Positions 13,205-28,100 of a stretch of 64,000 nucleotides of DNA are shown here, one piece after another (position 1 is the stretch's first letter; every line of letters starts with the position of its first letter). The DNA lies in the NCBI RefSeq assembly GCF_000003815.2, contig NC_049991.1:6494120-6558119 (forward strand), written 5' to 3'. A program made the translations under genes and the position numbers. The stretch comes from Branchiostoma floridae (Eukaryota > Chordata > Leptocardii > Amphioxiformes > Branchiostomatidae). Under the pieces are notes generated by a model. It was not told where the DNA came from, did not search any database, and saw nothing but the letters and a program-made list of their open reading frames with translations.

Positions 13205-13476
13205 GTATTGCATATGAACTGGTATAATTCAGTGTGTTGTTTTGCTATACTCTCTGTGACCTATAAGGTTTGTAAGTTGAATATTTGATAATATTCCAGT
13301 GTTTCTGGCTAGTATATTGAGTATTACTTTTGGCATGCAAAGCATATCATGTCTATTTTAGCATGAAAGGTTATACGTGTCGATAAATGGCATTATGAAA
13401 GAAGATTAAACTTTGCCTAACCCATTTTAAATTAAATAAATGGGAATTACCAAATTTTCAGCTGAACGTTGAAGTC

Positions 13477-13670
13477 ATGTTACTGCAGCAATGGGTAAGT
13501 TTCCTAGATTTGCAACCAGGTTTCTTTGCAAGAGAATTGAAGGAGGCAGTGTACATTCAAGTTAACCAGCCCACCTTGAGCAAAGACGGGGGGCGACACA
13601 GGTTATCTGGTAGGTACGACCCATTGCTTCAGTCATGTGGACTCAAACATCACATTCTGGAAATACAGTA
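13477..13670 (+). mobile_element. Penelope-like retroelement 3' remnant (GIY-YIG C-terminus)
   Basis: The reading frame contains ELKEAVYIQVNQPTLSKDGG followed by RHRLSGRYDPLL. It resembles the C-terminal end of the GIY-YIG endonuclease in Penelope-like elements, where an acidic residue plus AI.IR...P.LN.D.G precedes a YD.LL motif. Only about 45 residues are recognisable and there is no reverse transcriptase upstream, so it is a 5'-truncated relic. Family assignment is from recall of the motif. Confidence 0.55.
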
Positions 13671-14744
13671 AGCTGCAAAAGGGACCATTCTGTAGGTAAG
13701 TCCCAAAGATTTGAAGTGTTGGTTAAAAGTTAGCCTTCTCTCAGCAAATCCTTTCTGAGTGTGCTGAACTTCTTTTTGTACAATTCTTAGACTGAACTAA
13801 AAGTCTGTTCTTTTAGAATATGGTATCTCTGAATCAAAGCAACTTGGTGTTCTACTGTGCTCTCAAAATACTATTGCCAAATTAGGCTCTCAATTGTATA
13901 AGTATATGTATTTGATCTCTCAACTCTATGCACTTGACATTTGTTACCCCCAGACAGCAAAAGTAGAGTTAAGTTTTGTCCTTTTTTTATTATATAACAC
14001 TGATGAAAGATATATAATGTATGTCACAAGTTGTAAAGATACAGAAAACTCTGCCTGGCATTGAATCCTAGCTTTTTGACTGTGGACATTTTCTTTACAT
14101 GAAAATGCTTTTAAATAACTACTTCCAGTGTGTTCCATATCAGCCTTTTTTATTGCCCCAATTTTTGGACAATCAGTGCCTTGCTAATATTACGTAATAA
14201 CTATTCACTTAAACATTTTTGGTTGATGTTTATGGCAATTTCTATACTAAAAATCATGTTGTATAATATTAAATTATCTTGAAGCAAATCATTAGTTTAA
14301 AATGATTAAAATTTCATATGGCTGAAAACAATCAGGAAGGCACTACTCCTGAGGTGTAGCCAAAAAAGGCCAGTTTTGTTGTAAGGAACTTCAAATATGT
14401 TGGATTACTGGTAGACTGTGTGCGATGCTATGATGCCTAATATTGGAATGTAGTTGGCATATTGAATACAATAAATGACCTGAATTCACTTCAGGAAAAC
14501 ATTTCTCTGATGTCTGAATTTTGTGGTTATTAAAAGTATTTTTTAATGTATGATATGGTGAAAGGAAATAACTCAAAAATTGCATGGTTTGTGTAAAAAT
14601 GTATTATTCTTTTTATTTGTGACAGCTAAATTATTTTCAACTGAATACAAATTGCATCTCAAATGTGCAAAATGCATTTTACATTCTTCAATAACTCTCT
14701 GTCTAAGACTTCTATCGTTTTAACAGACTTAATGTCTGAGTTGT

Positions 14745-14872
14745 GTACAAGAACTGCAGAACCAACCAGTGTGTGATGAAACCCGGTACAATGAAGCTTG
14801 ATTAAATCTTGCTTATAGCTGTAGGCCCAACATGCGGGTAGTGGCCAGTTACAGCCTCGGACAGCAGAGTTT
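14745..14872 (-). repeat. Dispersed repeat, copy in inverse orientation
   Basis: TCTTGCTTATAGCTGTAGGC, CCAACATGCGGG, GGCCAGTTACAGCCTCGGAC and AGCAGAGTTTG match the reverse complement of 19850-19932 (AAACTCTGCTGTCCGGAGCT, then ATAAGCAAGATT). It is non-coding and of unknown class. Confidence 0.6.
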
Positions 14873-15042
14873 GCATTGCACAGAATTTAGTATCATTGTA
14901 GAACACAGACTGGGTACAATGCATTTTTTAACGTACTATACCTAAAACGCAAATTCTTACTATTTTACGATGAGTCAGACTCTGTAATTCATCTGATGTA
15001 ATTTCATCATGAAGCGAAGAAAAATAACACGTTTTCAAGTCC

Positions 15043-15048
15043 TTTATT
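15043..15048 (-). terminator. NAT9 poly(A) signal
   Basis: TTTATT on the plus strand is AATAAA on the minus strand, about 130 bases beyond the NAT9 stop codon. This is the nearest canonical signal downstream of the gene. Confidence 0.55.
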
Positions 15049-15176
15049 TGATTTAATTGAACCTGAATCGAGACTGTTGTATTGCGCCATAAAGCGGCTA
15101 TTACAAGTCTGTATGAATCATCACACAAGTCTGTATTATAATCCATGGCTGGGCATTCTCACACATTCCACATGTG

Positions 15177-18651
<3,475 letters not shown>

Positions 18652-19118
18652 CTCCTTTCAGTTCTTCCTCCTCCCTCTAGGCCTCTCCACTCTCCATCAA
18701 CAAAAAACGATTCACCCCTGACCTAAATGGTTCACCCCTGACCTTCCTAAATAGAAGGCGTTAGAACAAACCAGAACTATTAGATAAATGCCTGATAATA
18801 AACATAAATGTTGTGTTACAAATATTTCTTGTATATTTTCAAAATAACTAACTAACATTAATGGTATTTGATCATCATCAGAGTTTTACAATTCTTCTGT
18901 CAAAACTTTGATAATTTTTTTTTTCTATTTCTCATGAACAAGTTTTGTTCTGTCGCCCTGAATTGATGACGTCAACAAGATGGCGGAAACCAGGTGACTT
19001 TTCGCGGCCACGTACAAGAATTCTTCTTCGGACGACTTTTTCTCATCTTTCCTGACAGAAACTTCAAGTTTAGACACGTCTGACAGGAAGATAAACTTAC
19101 CGGGGACTGAGCTGAACC
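18652..19118. promoter_or_regulatory. Bidirectional NAT9/TMEM104 promoter region
   Basis: 467 bases separate the two start codons of these divergent genes. The centre holds a perfect palindromic CRE, TGACGTCA, at 18967-18974. It is followed at once by ACAAGATGGCGG (18975-18986), a match to the YY1-type AANATGGCGGC element common in CpG promoters. The 18960-19120 part is richer in GC and CpG than the surroundings. Transcription starts are not visible. Confidence 0.65.
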
Positions 19119-22100
19119 ATGGCGGGCGACATAACCGAGACGGGATCGTTGTATTCACCCTTTGTGAGTTTCAATCGGTGTTTTTTCTTTGAAGTTTTCT
19201 TCGAGATTTTTTTACTGGGTCAACCATATAATCGAAACCATCTGTATAATGATTTTGCATAGTATTTTTTGTTTTATTTGTCCGACAGCATTGTAGTTAA
19301 AACGATGTAATGTGTGTACAGCAAAGAGTTGAAAAAAGATACTCGCAAAATTATGTTAGATAGATTTTGTTGATATGATCAAATTATTTTGACCACGGGA
19401 CTTTTGCCAATTTTTGTATTGATTTCTACCGTCGAACTTTAAACCTTTCATTCTAAAGTCGTACAAAACATCGTAGCATTTTGATTTCATTAAACGTATT
19501 ATACATCAATGAAAAAAATTATGACCAAATTTTTTTAGATGGTAGAAGTTTAATAGTTAGATTATATACAGGAAAGGTTGGGGAAATGGAAAAGGAACTT
19601 GGATTTGATAACTTCCTTAAAAATGTTATTTACAACTTCCCTACTTTCAGTTCTAACTCCAGTGCACAGACATTATTTTATAAAACGCCCTTGCTTAAGT
19701 GTCTGCACTGACAAAAAGAAATGTATGATACCTAAAAAGGCATTAACCATTAACGTTTTAAAAATCATATCCAGTTGTTTGAGTAACTGAATTTCGCAAA
19801 TCTTATCATGACATGGATAAGTTCTGACCTATGTCTAGTCTGTGTAACACAAACTCTGCTGTCCGGAGCTGTAACTGGCCCCTCCCCACATGTTGGGTGG
19901 GCTGCTATAAGCAAGATTCAATCAGGCTAACCTACCTCCATATGAAGTACTGAATGCAGTAAATTTATCCATTGTCATAAAGATTTAGTTTCGTTGTAGA
20001 AGGCCAAGGGGAAAGTATAATGAAGAAATGTACCAAGTTTCTTAGTGATTTACATGTTTGTATGTATGCAATGTGCCACATGCATATGTAACATTTCAGA
20101 ACATAGATTAATGGTATTTGCTCTGTCATATGATGACTTTATGATTTATCACATAAGAAGAATATGGCTACTAATGGTCAGTGGTCAATATGAGTTTTCT
20201 CCTTTTGGCAAAATCTATTTCCAAGAATTTCAAGAATAAAGTGCCAATTGTGTACATGTATAAGGAAGCGGCTGCATGCCCTTTTCCATAAGGCGTAGTG
20301 AGCTATTTTGATTCTCATTAATCATAGCTGGTGCTTATGGAACATAAGTTTTGTTCATGACTTATTCCTAAAGCATCTCTGTATTGCACATAATTTATTT
20401 GTTACTAGTATCCAAAGTTAATTGTCAAGACTCGTCGAGACTCATGATCACTGATTGAGTCAAGTTGGTGTCGGTGGTCGCAGCCTTGCTTTACTATCAA
20501 CCAATGATACCAAATCTAGATCTAGTGCAGTGCTAAAAGGAATGCCTGAAGTTAAGGCCTATGAAAAAAATTTGTGTTCCTGTTTCCCTAGTGACCTACT
20601 CAACAAAAACCTACCAACCCTAGACTTTTTTGGGGGGTGGGCTGGGCATATACAGTCACATCGCTTCCAGTTAGAATTTTTATTCAGCCTGCTTCCTATT
20701 GAAGTAAAAACACTGCTTGTTCTATCTACTGAAGGATAAATGTATCCAAACTTATGCTCAGAATTAAAGTTTGACATTGAAAGGTACTTAGTGTCCTCAT
20801 GCATTTCAGTTTATTTTGTTCAACTCTATTGTAATATCACTAGACAGGGCTCGAAATACACTTTTCAGTCAACTTGCACCTGTGCAAGTTAAGCCAAAGG
20901 TAACTTGCACCAAAAGAAACTTACTTGCACAATCCAAAATAGTGAACTGTTAACCCCTTATCTCCTCTTCTGAAAATTTGCAAATGTACGCGAGTAAATG
21001 GGGATACATACCTGTAAAGACCACATGTTTGGATATTTGAACATTTTTCCGTAGCGTATTTTATTTTTGGTTTGAAATTGTACAAACTGTTTCATTAAAA
21101 CTGTGAATTTAGCCTCAATTAAAGACAATTCAATGTCTACAACTCAATAAGATCCATAGATTTCTTCTGGACTCTTTGAGTGACATCCATCACAGTAACA
21201 TCTCCAGAATGAAGTGGTAGAACAACTCAATACAATACACATTACTGGAAAAACCAGTTGAACATTTTAAAGTCACTAATTAGTATGCAAATGTAACTCA
21301 TATGCAAATCAAGGTAAGACTGCTCTGTTTGTATATATACATGTATGTTTGTGTATATATTTGCATTTGTTTATGTATGTTTCATTGTTTCATATGAACC
21401 CTGGTAGACTAGCCCTAAATAGGGCTAAAGGGTATCGGAATAAAGGAATAAAGGAAAGGAACAGCACCATAGGAATCATTAGCATTGTAGAGATGGATTT
21501 GTCTAAAATAAATAGTTTACCTGGATGTCTAACCAAATTTAGAAATAACAAATTTAGGCTTTTTTTATTCAGTGTTATTTTCTTTTACCTTTCAATGACA
21601 GACAATGACAATATTCTCGGTGTGTGTAAGCTTTTTCTAATGTCAGGTATTAGAGGACAAAAGTAACTTGCACTGGTGCAAGTTTGGTCTAAACTTACTT
21701 GCACCACACCAATTTTACTTGCACAAACTTGCATATGCATGTGGTATTTCGAGCCCTGCTAGAGTTTTGGCCTGCCTAAAAAGAAATACATGTACAAGAA
21801 AAAGAAAGATAATACCTACTTACCAACCCTAATTTTTTCTAGACTGAAACAGGAAACAAAACATTTTTTTCCTAAGCCGAATCATTGCCAGCTCCCCCAT
21901 GCAGACCAATACAAGAGTTTAGCACCCCATGTGTTCCTCTGTGTTTATTATACTAGAAAAACTCTCATGTTTTGATATTTCTCTTCCACAGATGGGTCTG
22001 ATCTACATCTTTAACTTGATAGTAGGGACAGGAGCCCTCACCATGCCTAAAGCCTTCGGTGCTGCTGGCTGGCTGATCAGTCTGGTACTCATCATACTAC

Positions 22101-25100
22101 TGGGCTTCTTCAGGTAGGGACAGTTCATTCTACATGTGTAGATGGGTGGGTGATAGTAGGGACAGGAGCCCTCACCATGCCTAAAGCCTTCGGTGCTGCT
22201 GGCTGGCTGATCAGTCTGGTACTCATCATACTACTGGGCTTCTTCAGGTAGGGATGGTTCATTATACATGTGATACAGGTGTAGCTGGGTGGGTGATACA
22301 TGTACTGATAGTAGGGACAGGAGCCCTCACCATGCCTAAAGCCTTCGGTGCTGCTGGCAGGCTGATCAGTCTGGTACTCATCATACTACTGGGCTTCTTC
22401 AGGTAGGGATGGTTCATTAGACATGTGATACAGGTGTAGCTGGGTGGTTGATGGAAAGAATCTAGAGAAAGAGGCCTAAGACTTGTAGGAGAGAAGAACG
22501 AAAGAGAGTAAACTTGAGAAATAAAAAAAATCAGAGGCAGCCTTTATTTTTCCTTTAACTGAAAAATTTGATGGACATGATGCTTAAATCTCATTGGTCA
22601 AACAGCTTATTTAATTAAGATTGTAATGTATAATGTACATGATGTAGAAAACTTTTCTTATACTTGCAGCTTCATGACCACAACATTTGTTGTGGAGACC
22701 ATGTCGGTGGCGAACGCCCGTCTGCGCTGGAAGACACGAGAGAAACAGAACGAGGTACACAAAGCCACCTTTGAGGAAAAGTTGCATGCCGCCTTTGCGA
22801 ACAACCACAAAAAAGTACCGTACCGTACGCCGTTCCGTTTTCCGCCAGGGCAGATCCTTTTGTTAAGGGCGGCGCTTGGTTTGTGCCATGCACACATAGC
22901 TTTCACAAATCCCGAAAATTGCACTTTTTTGGCTACACCACATTTCATTTTTTTCTTAAAAAATATAACGGTTGTACTTGTATATAGTATGCATGCTGCT
23001 TTCTTCAAACTATTGTATCTTTTTAGCATCTTTTCCTTTTCGCATGTTTTTCTTTACTTTTTGCAGCTTGGCAGAACAAGATTGCTGACTTGCAAACTGA
23101 TTTGCCCTGTTTTTCTGTTGTGTTTGTTAAAAGTCTTGTGTAATTAGATAAAGCAAATATTGATTATGCAAGCCTGTTTTGCGTTTCATACCATGTATGA
23201 ATAATGTGTTGGCATGAATTGCAGTATGGTGTCCAGAATCAGTATTATAGTAGTTATTTTTTTATGAAATGTATTTTTTTGCATGGTTTAACTGTGCTAA
23301 GGTAATGACTGATCTGTTGTGCTTTTGTTTTGGTACAAAAAAAGGTTAACGTCTGAATTGTACGGATTTGGGGCACCAGTGACTACTCTTATGTTTGATT
23401 TAAGATCATCATCTTACAGAAAGTTTTAAGTCTGTTGTGTTATGTCTATATTTCTTCTTATTTCCATGTATTTGCGGAAATGCTAAAAATTGTTTAAGTC
23501 AGTCATCAACGGTACAGTCTACTTGTCAGTTTACAATGTACGTCCACTCAGATGGTCACTTAAGCTACCAGAGTGGACGTAAACTGACATAGATGGTACT
23601 AAGGCCAGTAACATCATTTGCAACTTTTTATAGCCCCATATATATAAATCTGGCAAAATTTTGGTAAGGCTAAAAGCAGGTCCACATTGGATTTTTTTGG
23701 CGATGCCTCAGAGGCGAGCCCTTTTTTCTAATCATGCATGTGAAATCACATTGCTGTAATTTTATGCCTGACAGTGTGTATACACCTTTTACTAACACCA
23801 GTATGCAAGTATGCAAGGGATCGCACATTGTGGTTATGATAATTTTTGACGTTGATCGTTTTTTTTACAGTTTCTTGTTTTCCTTTTCCATGTAGAGGGT
23901 GCATGGGCCGCCATACTCGTATTATGAAAGAATGAAGAAGGTTCCGCTTTCTCAGTTTGTAGCTCGACACGATTCTGCATGCATGGCTTCTTCTTTTGCT
24001 AGATTCCCAATTCCTTCCCCCTATTTATATGTTATGCTGTATTCAGAACTTCTCATAGTCTTCCTTTGTTCCCTTTTATGTGCACTTGCAGATTTGATAA
24101 AAAAAAATTTTGTGATTTTTGCAAAGCAATTAGAAAGAGGACTTATAAGTGTTAGATTTGAATGAATTAAGTTTTGAATGAATTTCTTAATATTTGCAGA
24201 GTTGCATAGAAAGGGAACAAAACTAGACCAGAAAGCTTGTAAGAAAGCCGGTGTGCTCAGTTTGTCTGTGTGCTGAAAATCTAGTGAACATTTTTGGGGA
24301 AAAAGATATCAGAGTGACTTGAACAGGATTTAACTTATTATATACATTATGTGCTGTATACCTAAACTCCGGTTCAAATTCATTCAGGTCCATATGTTCA
24401 GGTTCAGGTCCATAATTATAAGTTCGAACCTAAACCTACGCTTGAAATTGTATTTCACATAATCATACCAAGTCAAATAAAACCAAATAAAAACATGGAG
24501 CATCATAGACAGACTTGGAACATTGCTTTTAGACATGAACTATCTGAGAATGAAAGTTGAGGGAACTTCTTCATGTCTTACTTGTAATTCTTTCTTTTTT
24601 AAACCATTTTCAAATTGGCTTTCAGCAGTTTGATATGCACATTCTACTGATGAAAATTAAAAGGCTTCACACTTTTGCTTTGCAAATTATTAAAAAAATT
24701 TTGTTTTAGTGCAAACATGTAGTAGTTGTTATTCATCTGCTGTTTGCCAAGTTATGTACCAGTCTCACATGCATGTGTTTTATTTGCTTTTTTTCTGTCT
24801 TCCCAAAGAATGTTCTTTAGGCAGTTATAATATGTGAAATGATATTTTGTATTATTATATTAAGAATTCAACAGAAATATTCTCCCATCATTTTCCTCTT
24901 GTTATACCTTAATATTAAGTGCTTTTGAAGTCAAGAACTTTTCAAAATTCATGGTCCTAAAATCAGAAGATGCTCTTTAATTCCATTGGCCAGGGGAGAA
25001 CCTCACAATATTTAGACTTTTTGTTGCTGATTTGCCATTAAATTTTCTTTAGATAGTGATAAAAATTCAATTTTTTTTAAAGACTTAGCTTACAAGTGCC

Positions 25101-28100
25101 TCAAAGCATTCAAGAGGCCAATGATGCAGCCAAAAATGATGTTTTCAGATACATTTTCAATTGACAATGTGTTAATAATACTTTAAAATTACAGTGTATC
25201 GCTGCATGATTATATTCAATTTATGAAAATTATTATGCACACAAGGAACAGAGGAAAAAAGTTGGTGAGAACTATTTCTACTAAATTCTAGTATAATCTA
25301 GTTCATAATTTAAAGTGTGCATGTGCCATGTGATGCACTATGGGTAATATGTCAAAGGTGAATGCCCCTGAGAAGTAAACAAAACATGTCTTGACATGTA
25401 TTTTGCATTGATCGAGATAATAACTGATTACATGTTAGGGGCCTACACCTTTGACGTTGCACAGTTTAAACTCTGAACTGGTTTGTCATCATGATGTCAG
25501 AAGACCTGTTATACGTACTTATTCTACTTCCCTCTCTTTTCTTCCCTTTTTCCTTTTCTAAGGATGATGCACACACTGAAGATGTGATAGAAGATGAAGA
25601 AGAGAATCAGTCAGAAGAGGAGAGAAGAGCACTTCTAGCTCCTGTCAATGGTACATGACTTTGACATGTTGACATGCATGTTTCTATTTTTGGCAATGCC
25701 TCAAGGGTGGAGGTATTCTTTATTTTCCTGTACTTGAGAAGATAAGGCCTAGACTATACTTCTGAGAGAATTGGGGTCATTACATAGGGATTGTCTTATC
25801 TTTTTTTTCTTTGTTTTTTTTTCTAGGCCTAGGTTTCTGATTATGATGATGATTTTTAGATTTCAGTCAAAATAAGCCAACAGCAACAATTGTCATATGA
25901 TTTAATGGCTTACTGTAAAATATCTAGTTTTTCCTGTAATTTTTTCGTGTGTCAAAATGCAGAGCTTCCCCATTGTTGTCTCTATGTTTTGTTGTGCAAA
26001 ATAAGACTAAATGTGTTCATGTTTTTTGCAACTTCATGAAGGTATTGATGAAACAGGTTAGTTTGCATATTACATATGAAATAAGTATTGTCTGCATTCT
26101 TTATAAGACTCGCTGCCGATAGACGGAACTGGAGAAAGCTTGCAGCTGCCTGCTCTGCAGCCGACTGATGATGATGATGATGATGATTAGACTGTATCTT
26201 TCTAAAGTGACTTGGTTTACATGCAATGCGTGTACCCTTTGTACAATCATTCATTGTCTATAGTTTCATTTTGAAAAGTGACTTCATCACTGTATGTTTT
26301 ATCTGATGTTCTTCTGTAGATCCCAAAAGAAGAAGAGTCGACCTGTATGACATCACAGAAAGGGTGGAGATGGTAATTATAAGGTCTTTACCTAAGGCTG
26401 TTTCCAGTACTGCCCCCTAGTGGAAGTAAGATGTACTGCAGCATGTTCAGGGATGTAAATTTCAGAAGAATGTTTCCTTGGAACTATATATAAAATAGAC
26501 CTCATTTGATTCCTTATTCAGTAAATAAGATACAATTTATGTTTGCAGTGTAGTATTACTGAGCTTTTTTGTTTTATATGCTTTTACATATACATATACA
26601 TGTAAGCTGTGTGCTTTTTGCCCGATCCGCGATAGATATATAATTCATCTGAACAAAATAATGTGGTATTTTCTTTTCCAGGGCCAAATGGCATCCATGT
26701 TCTTCAACAAAAGTAAGAACCAGTTATAGTCCCTTCAAGTTTTCTTAAGAGTATGATTATAATCTAAATGTTCTCCTAATGACAGTTGTGTAATTTGAAC
26801 CTGTCAAATAGATTAATACAATCATACAAGTGGTTGTCAATGATATATAATCTATTTCTTTGTCCCCAGTTGGCTGGTACCTGTTCTACCTGTGCATTGT
26901 TATCTACCTGTACGGAGACCTGGCCATCTATGCTGCCGCTGTGCCCAAGTCACTCAGGGATATCACATGGTGAGTCCTAGTGTCCTTATTACCTCAGAGG
27001 AGTTGGTTCACTCTCCAAACAACTCCAAACAAACCACCATCTTACATGTGGCTATCAGTTCTTGTCCCTGTGGGACTTTGTCCGCTAGCAAACGAGAGGG
27101 TGGAGAAGGAAATGCACACCCCTCCTTCACCTTAAAAAGTCACATGCAGGCCAGGCAGACTGCAAGTAAATGTCTACCTACCATTGTCTTCCGAGACAGA
27201 TGGACGCCAACATATAGCAACAACAAAGTTGGTCACCTTTGAACGGATTACTGTTTTTTGGTTGTGTATGTGTGTTTGCACCTGTAACTCAAGATCCTTT
27301 TCGTGGATTTGTGTGAATATTAGTCTATTGCTACAATGTAGTTGTTGAGCTACCAAAGAGACATGGAAATTTTGGGCCCCCTAGCAGTATTTTCAGGAAC
27401 TGCAGCATTGCAGACCAACACCCCTTTCCTGTATAGTCTACAATGAACCCTATTCTTTTCAACTCCATTCTTTTATTAGGTGTGGCTCTCCTCAAATACA
27501 TAACCTCCAGGTAACGTCCTATCTGAAGGATGTTCCTAACAGTACTCATTTTCACCTGAGTGAAGTTGTATAAAGTGCCTTTCCCAAGGCCACAGCAAGA
27601 ACATTTGTTCTTCTCTTTGCCATGCCATAACCAGGGCTCAAAATTCATTTTGGGATTAGGTGCACTGGTGCACCCAGCTCAAAAAAATGGGTGCACCAAA
27701 AAATGTTTGGGTGCACCACTTAAATTTAAGTAGAATGTCAGAAAACCTAATAGCAAAACTTAGTTACAAGCTTTCAAATTGACCATGACAGACATTTTTA
27801 TTATCTTTATAACACTTCGAATTGTCAAGAATATGATGTATACTAGTATACTTGATATCTTTACATACATAAACCTAATAAAATATTTGGGTGCACCCTG
27901 TGCACCCACAGAAAATAATTGGGTGCACAACTCCAGTTTTGGGTGCACCTGGGTGCACATGCACCCAGTATTTTGAGCCCTGCATAACTGTAACGGTATG
28001 TGTACCTTCCATTGCTCCAGCCCAGTGAACATCACCTGTAACATTAAGCCCATGCCATAACTGTAACGGTATGTGTACCTTCCATTGCTCCAGCCCAGTG

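Larger units (their letters stand above)
13205..15042. other. Spacer between ADAP and NAT9
   Basis: This is an AT-rich spacer between two convergent genes. Apart from the Penelope-like fragment at 13477-13670 and the dispersed repeat at about 14745-14872, nothing with a coding or RNA signature was seen. Confidence 0.5.

Noticed and set aside
22151-22402. Copies of TMEM104 exon 2 as mutually exclusive exons
   Set aside because: They lack the first 25 bases of the exon and any acceptor with a polypyrimidine tract.
22626-23147. Frame that continues past the TMEM104 exon 3 donor
   Set aside because: The downstream part has no resemblance to TMEM104. The donor at 22755 and the next exon fit the family, so it is at most an intron-retention product.
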